Shown: positions 31,173 to 40,416, counted from the stretch's first letter. The stretch is DNA of 64,000 nucleotides from Chloroflexota bacterium (GCA_016234485.1 JACRBL010000040.1:62001-126000); one strand, 5' to 3'. Numbers and translations: made by a program. Notes: generated by a model not told the origin, from the sequence alone.

Positions 31173-34112
31173 ATGAAAACCATCCACCTCATCTCTCACA
31201 CCCACTGGGACCGCGAATGGTATCGCACATTTCAGCAGTTCCGCCTGCGACTCGTCCATCTTGTGGACGGGTTGCTCGACATCCTCGCCTCTGACCGCGA
31301 CTACAAACACTTCATGCTCGACGGGCAGACGATCATCCTGGACGATTACCTGCTAATGCGACCTGAGGCCGAGTCCACGCTTCGGAACCACGTTCGCGCG
31401 GGGCGCGTCCTCATCGGCCCCTGGCATATCTTGCCCGACATGTTTCTCGTCAGCCCCGAAGCGCACATCCGCAACCTGCTGGCGGGTGACCGTAACGCGC
31501 GCCGCTTCGGACCCAAGATGAACATCGGCTACATGCCCGACTCGTTCGGTCACATCGGACAAATGCCGCAGATCCTGCAAGGCTTCGGCATTGACAACGC
31601 CTGTCTCTGGCGCGGACTCGACGACCAGCCCGCCGAATTCTGGTGGCAATCCCCCGACGGGACGCGGGTCCTCATGCTCTATCTACGCGACTCGTACAGC
31701 AACGGCGCGGGACTCAATGCGGGCAATCACGCGCAATTCACGGCGCAAATCCAACAAGCCGCCGACTCGCTTGCGCCGCATTCTTACACGAATGACCTTC
31801 TTGTTATGTATGGCACCGACCACATGGAGCCGCCGCGCGAAACGGGTAAAGCCGTCAAAGCCGCGAACAAGGGGTTGAAGGGGTATCGGTTGGTTCATTC
31901 TACGTTGCCGAAATATCTGGCGGCGGTCAAGTCGAAGGTCGAAGATCAAAAGTCTGTTCCGACTATTACAGGAGAATTGCGTTCATCGAAGCGATCTCAT
32001 CTCCTGCCTGGGATTCTGTCCACCCGCATGTGGATCAAACAACGCAACCACGCCTGCGAGAATTTATTAGAGAAATGGGCCGAGCCGTTTTCTACGTTTG
32101 CACGTTTACAGGTTGGAACGTTGGAACGTTCAAACCTGACAACATTCAAACCTGCTAACATCCTCCGCCAGGCCTGGTTATTGCTCCTCCAAAACCACCC
32201 GCACGACTCCATCTGCGGTTGCTCCATTGACCAGGTTCACGATGAAATGCTCCCGCGCTTCGATCAAGTGGAGCAAATCGGCGAGGAGATTACGCGACAA
32301 TCGCTCGAAGTTCTCGCCGCGCAAGTGGACACGTCACACGGCGCCTCATCACTCGCCACCCTTGTTGTGTTCAATCCGTTATCGGCAACGCGAACAGATG
32401 TCGTTTCTGCCGAGTTATCCCTGCCTTCGGACGTGTCGGATTTTGAAATTGTGGATGAAGCAGGAAACACGATCCCGCACCAATCTGCCAGCGGACAGAC
32501 AGCCGAGTTCATCAATGTCCGCATCCAGCGCGAGGAACTGGGCGGCTTGCTCGGCATGGTCAACGAAGGCCGCGCGGGGAACCTGGCGGTTCAAGGTCTC
32601 CGCTTCGAGCGCGACGGCGCGACCTTGCGCGTGGAAGCCGTCTTCGCGGAAAACGCCAGCCCGCGACTGGATATCTGGAACAAGGGCGTGAAAGCCTTTC
32701 AGGGATTCATCAACGACGCCAGCATCGAGACCTTCCACATTCGGGCGCGTTCGCCCGAGTCGGCCAGCGTCACCTTCTGCGCGGCAGACGTCCCTGGGCT
32801 GGGATGGAAGGCGTTTTACGTACGCGGCAAAGAAAGCGTCCCCGCGGAGATCAAAGTCACGCCGCTGATGAAAGCGCTCGCGCCGTTGGCGAAACTCTCC
32901 ATCGCGCAGAAACTTTTGGCAAGACTCGGACAATCGAAAACGCGTCCACCGTACGTCATCGAAAACGACTTCCTCGTTGTGGAATTGAACGCGGACGACA
33001 ACACCCTCACCGTCACTGACAAGACGGCGGGCCAGATTTACCGCGGCCTCAATCGTTTCGTGGACTCGGGCGACTGCGGCGACGAATACAACTTCTCCCC
33101 GCCGATCAACGATAGCCAGCAGGACGCGCCCAAATTGCGCGACCTGAAGATTCAGCGCGGGGTCGTCCAACAGACAATGACGGTCTCGCTCGCGTTGACT
33201 GTCCCTGCCAGTTTGAGCGCGGATAGAAAATCGCGGTCGCAGGAAAAGGTGGAGACTCTCATCACGACAACGATCATGCTGACGAATGGCGTCCCGCGCG
33301 TGGACATCCACACCCGCGTGGAAAATCGCGCCAAAGATCATCGTCTGCGCGTCCACTTTCCTATGCTTACAAAAAGGGTTGGGAGAGCAGAACATGACGG
33401 GCATTTCGAAATCGTAAAACGCACAATCGGCGTCCCACCATTCGATGAGACGTGGGCTGAAGAGCCGCGCCCTGAAACGCATCAACGCGCGTTCACATCT
33501 ATTTCTGATGGCGAGAACAAATTGACAATCGCTAATCGTGGCCTTCCAGAAGTGGAAGTTCTCCAAAGAATCCAGGCATCGCCAATGTCTCAAGGCTCTG
33601 ATGATGGGATAGCCATCACCCTCCTCCGTTGTGTCGGCTGGCTTTCGCGCGATGATTTCTCCACGCGCAAGAATCACGCGGGGCCGTTTTTGGAAACACC
33701 GAAAGCGCAGATGATTGGGAAGTGGGAGTTTGATTACTCGGTTGTCGTAGCACGAGATAATATCTCGTGCTACCAACAAGCCTGGAATTTTGAAACGCCC
33801 CTCCGCGCGGCAGGGACGGACGTCCACGCGGGGACGTTGCCCGCCAGCGGATCATGTGTCCGCGTGGATAACGCGTCGTTTGTGGTCAGCGCGGTGAAGG
33901 AGGCGGAGGATGGTCGCGGCTGGATCGTGCGCGGGTACAACATTGGCGATGAGGAGATTGAGGTCACGATCACGCCGTGGCGCAGGTTCGCGAAAGCCGA
34001 ACGGGCGAACATGGCCGAGGAAACAGTCACCCGCCTCAAGGTCGGGAGAGGCGGCGAAGCGTCGGTGAAGGCGCGAGGGCACGAGGCGGTCACCGTCAAG
34101 TTTAGTCAGTAA
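31173..34112 (+). CDS. Glycoside hydrolase family 38 alpha-mannosidase (MngB-like)
   Basis: Probably cytosolic enzyme of 979 residues that removes alpha-mannosyl units; no signal peptide. The start HLISHTHWDREWYRTFQQFR holds the zinc His/Asp. GYMPDSFGHIGQMPQIL (~119-135) contains the likely nucleophile Asp 123. LLVMYGTDHMEP and LLLQNHPHDSICGCSIDQVH are further GH38 marks, the latter with a zinc His. The C-terminal half is a beta-sandwich region. Length fits bacterial GH38. Two stretches look inserted: QVGTLERSNLTTFKPAN (~312-328), and VARDNISCYQ (~859-868), encoded by a perfect palindrome. It probably acts on mannose glycans with the upstream flippase-like protein in the same locus. Confidence 0.92.
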   Translation: MKTIHLISHTHWDREWYRTFQQFRLRLVHLVDGLLDILASDRDYKHFMLDGQTIILDDYLLMRPEAESTLRNHVRAGRVLIGPWHILPDMFLVSPEAHIRNLLAGDRNARRFGPKMNIGYMPDSFGHIGQMPQILQGFGIDNACLWRGLDDQPAEFWWQSPDGTRVLMLYLRDSYSNGAGLNAGNHAQFTAQIQQAADSLAPHSYTNDLLVMYGTDHMEPPRETGKAVKAANKGLKGYRLVHSTLPKYLAAVKSKVEDQKSVPTITGELRSSKRSHLLPGILSTRMWIKQRNHACENLLEKWAEPFSTFARLQVGTLERSNLTTFKPANILRQAWLLLLQNHPHDSICGCSIDQVHDEMLPRFDQVEQIGEEITRQSLEVLAAQVDTSHGASSLATLVVFNPLSATRTDVVSAELSLPSDVSDFEIVDEAGNTIPHQSASGQTAEFINVRIQREELGGLLGMVNEGRAGNLAVQGLRFERDGATLRVEAVFAENASPRLDIWNKGVKAFQGFINDASIETFHIRARSPESASVTFCAADVPGLGWKAFYVRGKESVPAEIKVTPLMKALAPLAKLSIAQKLLARLGQSKTRPPYVIENDFLVVELNADDNTLTVTDKTAGQIYRGLNRFVDSGDCGDEYNFSPPINDSQQDAPKLRDLKIQRGVVQQTMTVSLALTVPASLSADRKSRSQEKVETLITTTIMLTNGVPRVDIHTRVENRAKDHRLRVHFPMLTKRVGRAEHDGHFEIVKRTIGVPPFDETWAEEPRPETHQRAFTSISDGENKLTIANRGLPEVEVLQRIQASPMSQGSDDGIAITLLRCVGWLSRDDFSTRKNHAGPFLETPKAQMIGKWEFDYSVVVARDNISCYQQAWNFETPLRAAGTDVHAGTLPASGSCVRVDNASFVVSAVKEAEDGRGWIVRGYNIGDEEIEVTITPWRRFAKAERANMAEETVTRLKVGRGGEASVKARGHEAVTVKFSQ
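32084..32156. repeat. In-frame repeat string inside the mannosidase gene
   Basis: ACGTTTGCACGTTTACAGGTTGG, then GAACGTTGGAACGTTCAAACC and a second ATTCAAACCTGC. The part 32109-32138 is palindromic (CAGGTT...AACGTT...AACCTG). It encodes ARLQVGTLERSNLTTFKPANI just before the conserved LRQAWLLLLQNHPHDS. Homologues normally have a much shorter join here. Confidence 0.7.
33747..33773. repeat. In-frame perfect palindrome inside the mannosidase gene
   Basis: Arms GTAGCACGAGATA and TATCTCGTGCTAC (13 bp, no mismatch) with one centre base. It encodes VARDNISCYQ. The core CGAGATAxTATCTCG is shared with the intergenic palindrome at 7230-7258, and the GTAG/CTAC ends with 53982-54008. Confidence 0.9.
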
Positions 34113-34155
34113 AAAAAGACTTCCGAAATCTTGGAGATTTCGGAAGTCTTTTTTC
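34111..34155. terminator. Bidirectional terminator between convergent genes
   Basis: A run, arms GACTTCCGAAATCT and AGATTTCGGAAGTC, T run. It ends the mannosidase gene and the nitroreductase gene. Confidence 0.9.
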
Positions 34156-34573
34156 AATTCACTTTAATTCGCACGAACAACCGATCTTTCGCCGTGCGGG
34201 AAATATCTTCTGGAGTGGCTTGTCCATTTTCGATTCGAATCCCCATCGGCTTTGCGGCTTGCGGGACGTGACGCAGGTATTCGTACATGCGCGCTTCGAC
34301 TGATTTTTCATCGAGGTCGGGTTCGGCCTGCGCGGTCACGGGTTGGCGCTTTAACAGCAATTCCACCTGCGCGCCGCCTTGCAGATTTTTCCACCATGTT
34401 CGGTCGCGGCTGGTGAGAATCCAAAGCGAGTCGCCTTCGCGATAGTAGCCGATGGGGGTGGTGTATTTTTTGCCGGTCTTGCGGCCCGTGATGGTTATGA
34501 GCGCCATGCCGCCGCTCAAGATGCCGTGAAGAGGCGAGCGCAAGACCCAAGCCATGAAATCATTGCCAGTCAT
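34154..34573 (-). CDS. DDN-type nitroreductase/quinone reductase family protein
   Basis: Protein of 139 residues of the split-barrel family that includes F420H2-dependent Ddn (formerly DUF385). Marks are LITITGRKTGKKYTTPIGYYREGDSLWILTS and the following WWKNLQGGAQVELLL. The family binds deazaflavin F420 or flavin and reduces quinones or nitro compounds; whether this host makes F420 is unknown. The start at 34573 overlaps the radical SAM stop by four bases (ATGA), so the two are coupled. The upstream continuation of the frame is out-of-family sequence. Confidence 0.82.
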   Translation of the reverse strand: MTGNDFMAWVLRSPLHGILSGGMALITITGRKTGKKYTTPIGYYREGDSLWILTSRDRTWWKNLQGGAQVELLLKRQPVTAQAEPDLDEKSVEARMYEYLRHVPQAAKPMGIRIENGQATPEDISRTAKDRLFVRIKVN

Positions 34574-35457
34574 AAGCCGACTCCATACATCTGATCGGGC
34601 GCGAGCAATTCGGGGAAACGCGGCATCAGCGCGGTGCGCGCTTCGTAGCACAGGTGGCAGGCGTCGGCGTAGGAGGAAGCGTGTTCGAGGTGGTATTCCG
34701 TCACGAGCGCGGCGGGTCCGCCTGAGAGTAGGAGTCCGCAGATCGGGTGCGCGTCGGCGTCGTATTCCTCGCAGATTTGGCGCAATGATTTCTCGAACAA
34801 ATTTCCGATGACCAGCCCCTGGCAAATATGGAGATTCCCGAACGGGTCCACGTGGATGCGGCCCGGCTCGCGCAAATCTTCGTGCGTGCACGCGTCGAAC
34901 ATCTGCCACGGATGGGACGCGGCGCGCGGCGCAAGTTGGCTGGCGCGGCCTCGATACATGACCTGCCCCTCGTCTTCGATCTTGCCGTGTGTTTTAGGCG
35001 CGCTGATATCGGGTTGCGCGATGGCGATCATGCCCGTGGGAATGTTGAGCCACTTGGCCGCGACCAGCGCGTTTTGCGGACGCTCGCCGAGACATTCGCC
35101 GCAATGGTAGTAGTCACTGCTCACGGTCAGGTCTTCGATGCGGCCCGCGAAGGGTTGCAGGTTTTCCATGGCGTCGGCCACCGAGTTGGCCCAATACGCG
35201 TTACTGACGATGCCCACTGAAAATCTCATTTCGGCCGCCAGGCGCACGCCCCTGGCAAGGATGGCGTAAAACAGGAACGGCTCGCCGCCCTCAAAGTAAA
35301 TGGATTTGATGCCCGCGTCGCGCGCTTGTTTGAGAATCTCCTCCACCTGTTCAAGCGTGAGCGCGCCCGTCTGGCGCGGACTGCCCCACACAAAGCAATG
35401 CTCGCACTCGAAGGTGCATTGGTAGGTCAAAAGGATGTGAAGGCCGTTGAGTTTCAT
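34570..35457 (-). CDS. Radical SAM protein
   Basis: 295-residue SAM radical enzyme. The cluster motif is CTFECEHC (Cys-x3-Cys-x2-Cys, ~15-22), followed by the GGEP SAM-binding motif in YFEGGEPFLF. Later Cys residues (CGEC, HICQGLV, CGLL, CHLC) could hold an auxiliary cluster of SPASM type; HVDPFGNLHICQG is the typical auxiliary-cluster strand. Substrate unknown. It is coupled to the nitroreductase gene downstream. I prefer the ATG at 35457 (MKLNGLH), which has GGAG 11 nt upstream. The ATG at 35469 would add four residues. Confidence 0.85.
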   Translation of the reverse strand: MKLNGLHILLTYQCTFECEHCFVWGSPRQTGALTLEQVEEILKQARDAGIKSIYFEGGEPFLFYAILARGVRLAAEMRFSVGIVSNAYWANSVADAMENLQPFAGRIEDLTVSSDYYHCGECLGERPQNALVAAKWLNIPTGMIAIAQPDISAPKTHGKIEDEGQVMYRGRASQLAPRAASHPWQMFDACTHEDLREPGRIHVDPFGNLHICQGLVIGNLFEKSLRQICEEYDADAHPICGLLLSGGPAALVTEYHLEHASSYADACHLCYEARTALMPRFPELLAPDQMYGVGL

Positions 35458-35477
35458 GGCGCGCTCCATTTTTTTTG

Positions 35478-35528
35478 TACCAACGGCGCAATGTGGTACA
35501 TCGTACCCGAAGGGTAAATTGCGCCTAC
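35478..35528. repeat. Palindromic repeat GGCGCAAT...ATTGCGCCTAC
   Basis: Outer arms GGCGCAAT and ATTGCGCC, inner TACCC-GAA-GGGTA. It lies just upstream of the radical SAM gene. The GTAG-type end (as CTAC) links it to the palindromes at 7230, 33747 and 53982. Confidence 0.6.
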
Positions 35529-35783
35529 GACTTCACTGTAACAAATATCAAAGTTAAAGTCATGGGTCAAACATCACATCCGAGGCAATGAATAAGTAAC
35601 ACGTTCCAAAGAACATTCAATTGCGTTAATCGCCCCATTCGCGATCCTCTTTCGCGATTACATAAAGAATGAGATAATGAGACAAAGGTTGTCATAATTT
35701 GTAAATTTTTGTACAAATCGCGTTGAAAATCAGTGGCTCATATGTAAAACAAGTGCGATTTGTTTCTCCCGAAGGACATCGGG
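35529..35783. other. AT-rich intergenic stretch without a gene
   Basis: About 250 bp of lower GC than its surroundings between divergent genes. It holds a short hairpin (TCGCGA-TCCTCTT-TCGCGA type, near 35640) and AT-rich words such as TTGTCATAATTTGTAAATTTTTG. No convincing ORF or clear paired -35/-10 is seen. It probably carries the promoters of the two flanking operons. Confidence 0.4.
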
Positions 35784-35914
35784 ACGATGTGCGAGGAGGG
35801 CTTTCTTCCCGACGACCCTGGCGCCGTGCGGCTTAAGCCGTACCAGGGCAGGTGAGCAGTCTCCTAGCCGTGGAGGGGGTTGCTTCGACGGAAGAACACC
35901 GTCTCGCAACGACA
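35784..35914. repeat. Modular hairpin repeat, copy 5 (long form)
   Basis: A diverged left end GATGTGCGAGGAGGGC, the insert GACCCTGGCGCCGTGCGGC...GTACCAGGGCAGGTGAGCAG, and the right end AACACCGTCTCGCAACGACA. This is the longest copy of the family here. Confidence 0.75.
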
Positions 35915-35967
35915 GCACACAGTTTACACATGAGCCAAATCAGTTCAGGAAATTGGAGTCACGATAG

Positions 35968-38900
35968 ATGAGCGACCATTCTTCCCCCTCCGCATTTGTC
36001 ATTATTGCTGGACCTGGAGCAGGTAAAACCATTGAACTACCCAACAAGGAAATCGTCATCGGCAGGATTAGTCCCGCCGAACTTGTGATCAGCCACGTGG
36101 AAGTATCGCGCCGTCACGCGCAGGTTGCGTATCGCGGCGGGAAATATTTCATCCAGGACGCGGGTAGTAAAAATGGCGTGCGGGTGAATGGGGAAAAGAT
36201 CTCCAATGAACGCGCGCTCGCAGATGGGGACGAGATCGAATTGGCCGTGGGCGTGAAATTGAAATTCCAGGCCAGGGCGGGCATCCAACCCACGTCCGCG
36301 CCTCGACCCGCCCTCGCAGATTTCGCGCTCAACCAGACCATGATCGAAGAGGACCTGCACCTCTCGGCCATGCTCAAATCCGCCATCCCCCCCACCCTGC
36401 TGGTGACGATGGCTGGCGGCGAATCCGCATCATTCACGTTGACCAAAGACAAGATGACGATCGGGCGCGCCGAGGATAACGACATCGTCATCAATTCGAT
36501 GATCGTCTCGCGCTACCACGCCACGCTGGAAAATACGCCGCGCGGCTACGAGGTGGTCGTCAAATCGGGGGCTACGAACACGCTCTCGCTTCAGGGACAT
36601 CCCGTGACCGACCGTCACCTGCTCTCCGATGGCGACGTCCTGCGCATTGACAGCGAGTTCCCCGGTATGATGGTGAGCATGGCGTACCAATCGCCGATGC
36701 AGGCCGCGGCCAAAGTCCCGTTCACGCTGCGCTTCGGCGAAAAAGATAAGATGACCTTCGGCCGCGACGCGGGCAACGACGTGGCGCTGGATACGCCCAA
36801 CGTCTCGCGTTACCACGCCCAGATCACGCGCGTGGGACGTCGCTACTTCATCACCGATCTGCGCTCGGCCAACGGGACCTTCGTCAACGACCAGCGCGTC
36901 GTCGGGGACGTTTGGCTGAATCCGGACGACACGATCCGAGTCGGCCCGTACAAGTTTGTGATGGGCGAAGACAAGTTCACGCGCTACGATGAGACCGAAG
37001 GCTTGAAAGTCGAAGCCTATCATCTCAACAAGTGGGTGCGAAAAGATTTGAACCTGTTGCAAGATATTTCGCTCGTCTACCAGCCGCGCGAATTTATTGT
37101 GGTGGTGGGGCAAAGCGGCGGCGGAAAGTCTACGCTCGTTGATTCCATCGCGGGCTACCGTCCCGCGAGCCACGGCAAGGTATTCGTCAACGGCATTGAC
37201 GTGTACCAGAATTTCGACGCCATCCGCAACGAGATCGGATACGTGCCGCAAAAAGACATCATCCACATGGAGTTGACGGTTTATCAGGCGCTGGACTTCG
37301 CCGCGCAATTACGCATGCCCAAAGACACCACGTCCGCCGAACGCAAAAAGCGCATCATGGAAGTGCTGGCAGATCTCGATCTCACCCATCGCAAGGACGT
37401 GCAGATCAGCGGGCTGAGCGGCGGACAGCAGAAACGCGTCTCCATCGGCGTGGAGTTGCTCACCCGCCCGGGCCTCTTCTTCCTCGACGAGCCGACCTCG
37501 GGTCTCGACCCTGGGACGGAGACCATGTTCATGCACCTGATGCGCCGCCTCGCCGATCAGGGACGCACGATCATCACAGTCACCCACGCGACCAAGAACG
37601 TGATGCTCGCCGACAAGGTGGTCTTCCTGGCGCGCGGCGGGTTTCTGGCATGGTTTGGTCCGCCCAACGAAGCGCTGGCCTACTTCGACCAGTTCCGCAG
37701 TGAGCATGATCGGCGCGTGAGGGCGATGGAGTTCGATCAGATCTACACCATCCTCGACGACGCGTCGAAGGGAAGTCCCAAAGACTGGGCGAAGCGCTAT
37801 CAGGAAAATGAGGCCTACCAGAAGTACATCTACGAGCCGTTGCTCTCCAAGGAGAAAAAGGCCGCGGGTCCAGCGACCCCGCCAAAAGTCGAGAAGAAGC
37901 GAAAGACCGCGCGCAGTTCGGCGTGGAGACAATTTGTCGTCCTATCGAAGCGCAATCTCACCATTTTGCGGAGAGATCGGTCGAGTCTCATTTTGATGTT
38001 GGTGGCCGCGCCCGCCGTGGCCGCGCTGGACTTGATCCTTGCGCCTGCGATGGGACGCGCCCCGTTCAGTTTTCAGGACGGGGACGCAGCCAACGGCGGC
38101 GTGACGCTCTTCCTGATGACGATTTACGCATTACTCGTGGGCGGCATGTCGCAGATGCGCGAGTTTGTGCGCGAGGCCGATATTTATAAACGCGAACGGC
38201 TGGTGAATTTGCAGATCGTTCCGTACGTGACGTCAAAAGTTTGGGTGGCCTTGCTCCTGGCGTTTTATCATGGACTGGCCTACACCGCGATGCACTATCT
38301 GGCCTTCGAAATGCCAGGCGGTTTTGCGGAATTTATTCAGATTTACATCACGATGGCGTTCGCCACATTGACGGGCATGATGCTCGGACTGGTGGCGTCG
38401 TCGCTGGCGCCCAACGCGGCCTCCGCACCGTTGACGATGATCATGATGATCGTGCCGCTGATCGTGTTGAGCGGCGCGCTGGCTCCGATCCCGCCGAACA
38501 TCAGCCAGGTCGCGTCGACGCGCTGGGCCTTTCAGGGTTTGTTGGGAATCGTCGGCGCGGGCAAGGACGTGGCCGCGGACGCCTGCTGGCAATTGGACGA
38601 AGACCTGCGCGACGCGATGACGCTGGACGACAAAGCCTACAACCAATGCCTGTGCATGGGCGTCAACGTTTTCAATGAAGCCGCGTGCAGTTTCCCTGGC
38701 GTTGGAAAATATTACGTGTCCGAGATTGATGAGATCGCGCCGACCGAGCCGCCCGCCATGCCGCCCGAACCGCCCGAACCTGTCATCCCCGATGCGCCCG
38801 CGCCGCCCGACGATAATTTCGACCAGGTAAAGATGGCGCAATATCTCAACACGTTGAGTTCGTATCAGGACAACGTCAAAGATATTCAAGACGGTTACAA

Positions 38901-39186
38901 GAACCAGATGAACCTGTATCGTTCGGTGGGCGACGTGTACGAAGGCGAGATGAAAAAATATCAGGAAGACTTGGCGCTGTACAACATCTCGCGCGTCTCG
39001 GCGGTGAAGGGCGCGGAGGGAGTTATCGGAAGCGTGACGGAGCAATATGGCTGGGCCTGGGTGGATAAGGACGACCCCAACCTCTATTTTCCGTGGCTGT
39101 TCAACACCTGGTTCGCGCAGGTGAAGATCTCGCTCGTATACTTTGTCCTCATCCTGTACTTGATTAAGCGAAAGGATGTCAAATAA
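35968..39186 (+). CDS. Triple-FHA ABC exporter (ABCG/Rv1747-like half transporter)
   Basis: 1072 residues. Three FHA domains come first (~8-95, ~135-215, ~243-330), each with the phospho-Thr reading motif: GRISPAELVISHVEVSRRHA, IGRAEDNDIVINSMIVSRYHA and GRDAGNDVALDTPNVSRYHA. The ABC domain (~350-575) has Walker A GQSGGGKST (~377), LSGGQQKR, Walker B FFLDEPTSGLDPG and switch His TVTHAT. The membrane domain (~650-1070) has about six helices and a large Pro-rich extracellular loop (PPAMPPEPPEPVIPDAPAPP). Mycobacterial Rv1747 has the same logic: FHA binding of kinase-phosphorylated Thr controls export. The Ser/Thr kinase at 44912 could be the partner (inference). Confidence 0.92.
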   Translation: MSDHSSPSAFVIIAGPGAGKTIELPNKEIVIGRISPAELVISHVEVSRRHAQVAYRGGKYFIQDAGSKNGVRVNGEKISNERALADGDEIELAVGVKLKFQARAGIQPTSAPRPALADFALNQTMIEEDLHLSAMLKSAIPPTLLVTMAGGESASFTLTKDKMTIGRAEDNDIVINSMIVSRYHATLENTPRGYEVVVKSGATNTLSLQGHPVTDRHLLSDGDVLRIDSEFPGMMVSMAYQSPMQAAAKVPFTLRFGEKDKMTFGRDAGNDVALDTPNVSRYHAQITRVGRRYFITDLRSANGTFVNDQRVVGDVWLNPDDTIRVGPYKFVMGEDKFTRYDETEGLKVEAYHLNKWVRKDLNLLQDISLVYQPREFIVVVGQSGGGKSTLVDSIAGYRPASHGKVFVNGIDVYQNFDAIRNEIGYVPQKDIIHMELTVYQALDFAAQLRMPKDTTSAERKKRIMEVLADLDLTHRKDVQISGLSGGQQKRVSIGVELLTRPGLFFLDEPTSGLDPGTETMFMHLMRRLADQGRTIITVTHATKNVMLADKVVFLARGGFLAWFGPPNEALAYFDQFRSEHDRRVRAMEFDQIYTILDDASKGSPKDWAKRYQENEAYQKYIYEPLLSKEKKAAGPATPPKVEKKRKTARSSAWRQFVVLSKRNLTILRRDRSSLILMLVAAPAVAALDLILAPAMGRAPFSFQDGDAANGGVTLFLMTIYALLVGGMSQMREFVREADIYKRERLVNLQIVPYVTSKVWVALLLAFYHGLAYTAMHYLAFEMPGGFAEFIQIYITMAFATLTGMMLGLVASSLAPNAASAPLTMIMMIVPLIVLSGALAPIPPNISQVASTRWAFQGLLGIVGAGKDVAADACWQLDEDLRDAMTLDDKAYNQCLCMGVNVFNEAACSFPGVGKYYVSEIDEIAPTEPPAMPPEPPEPVIPDAPAPPDDNFDQVKMAQYLNTLSSYQDNVKDIQDGYKNQMNLYRSVGDVYEGEMKKYQEDLALYNISRVSAVKGAEGVIGSVTEQYGWAWVDKDDPNLYFPWLFNTWFAQVKISLVYFVLILYLIKRKDVK

Positions 39187-39194
39187 ATTACGCT

Positions 39195-39287
39195 CGTCAT
39201 TGCGAGGAGGGCGCTCTTCCCGACGAAGCAATCTCCCCCATCGTGACGGGGATTGCTTCGTCGCAACAAACGCTCCTCGCAATGACG
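39195..39287. repeat. Modular hairpin repeat, copy 6 (short form)
   Basis: CGTCATTGCGAGGAGGGCG, TTCCCGACGAAGCAATCTCC, then the inverted GGGATTGCTTCGTCG and CTCCTCGCAATGACG. It has no insert and near-perfect symmetry. Confidence 0.9.
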
Positions 39288-39310
39288 GTGTAATGTTGAG
39301 GTAATTATTC

Positions 39311-40327
39311 ATGCAAAGAAAAAATCTTCCCATCCTGAGTCTATTGACCATCCTCTTCGTCCTCGCCTGCGGATTTGGAACCGCGCCGCTCGACTCCATC
39401 GCGTTGACGGTGACGCCGATGAGCGCGCTCGTCCGCGAGACCGTGACCGCGCGCGCCGCCGAGGAAGGCGGTTCAAGCTCGGACCTCGCGACGGCTGTCT
39501 CGAAGGCGACGGAACAGGCCCAGGGCATCCACGCCACGCAGACAGCCCGCGCTGCGCTGAACGAACCTTCGCGTCTCGCCACCTCGACGGCCATCGCGCC
39601 CGTGGTGGCGGAACTGCCCCGCTACGACGTTGACCCCGCTTCGGGTTATGTGGCTTGGATCCACAACCCCGTCACCATCAATTTCGACGGCTTCCAGAAA
39701 ACAGGCTACGCCAATGACTTTCCGCAAATCACCGCGGCCGATTTCGCCATGGCAACAGACATCCAATGGAACACGCGCAACAGCCTTTCAGGCTGCGGAT
39801 TCATGTTCCGCTCCGACGGCGACACCAACAAGCCCAGCCAGTACAACATCATCATCACGCGCACCGCGTCGGGACATCTCGCCTTCCTCGCCATGATTAA
39901 GGGCGAGCTCAGCAACTACCGTGAATACTTCCCGAAGACCTTCGACAACTCTTTCGATTGGCTCAACGATTCCACCAACCGCCTCGCGATCGTGGCACGC
40001 AAAAACCTGATTGACGTGTACACCAACGGCGTCCACATCGGGCAGATTGACGTGACCCAGCCGCCGCCCGACCGAAAGTTCGAGTTCCCCAAAATGGAGA
40101 TTCCGGGCGGGCTGAGTCCTGTCCAACTGCAACAATTCACCGATCAAGCCAATCAATACGAAGCGCAGAACAAACAGATCGAAGATCAACTGTCGGAGTC
40201 AAAAAAGAATTTCAACAAGAATCAGCCGTTCCTTTACGAAGGCTTGCTTGGTTTCTTGGGACTCAGCCAGTCGGGACAGATGGTCTGCACGTTTAGCAAT
40301 TCGTGGTTGTTCATTCTCAATCCGTAA
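39311..40327 (+). CDS. Lipoprotein with LamG/DUF1080-like sandwich domain
   Basis: 338 residues. The signal peptide ends in LFVLACG (Cys ~20). A Thr/Ala-rich stretch (~35-95) precedes a concanavalin-like beta-sandwich (~120-240): FAMATDIQWNTRNSLSGCGFMFRSDG, then NIIITRTASGHLAFLAM, NRLAIVARKNLIDVYTNGVHIG. The end of the gene encodes an alpha-helical Gln/Lys-rich segment (LQQFTDQANQYEAQNKQIEDQLSESKKNFNK) and a final hydrophobic patch. The fold type is like the lipoprotein family at 42-45 kb but sequence similarity is low. It follows the FHA exporter gene and may be part of the same envelope system. Confidence 0.75.
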   Translation: MQRKNLPILSLLTILFVLACGFGTAPLDSIALTVTPMSALVRETVTARAAEEGGSSSDLATAVSKATEQAQGIHATQTARAALNEPSRLATSTAIAPVVAELPRYDVDPASGYVAWIHNPVTINFDGFQKTGYANDFPQITAADFAMATDIQWNTRNSLSGCGFMFRSDGDTNKPSQYNIIITRTASGHLAFLAMIKGELSNYREYFPKTFDNSFDWLNDSTNRLAIVARKNLIDVYTNGVHIGQIDVTQPPPDRKFEFPKMEIPGGLSPVQLQQFTDQANQYEAQNKQIEDQLSESKKNFNKNQPFLYEGLLGFLGLSQSGQMVCTFSNSWLFILNP

Positions 40328-40341
40328 GCCCTCACCCCCAA

Positions 40342-40378
40342 CCCCTCTCCCAAAAATCGGGAGAGGGGCGCTTTGTTT
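40342..40378 (+). terminator. Terminator-like hairpin after the LamG lipoprotein
   Basis: Arms CCCCTCTCCC and GGGAGAGGGG with an AAAAATC loop, followed by CGCTTTGTTT. Confidence 0.65.
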
Positions 40379-40416
40379 GCATGTACACATTCGCGTTCTG
40401 AATGGAAACATGGGGC

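Noticed and set aside
32415..33827. Open frame of 470 codons on the minus strand
   Set aside because: Antisense to the GH38 gene; no recognisable domain.
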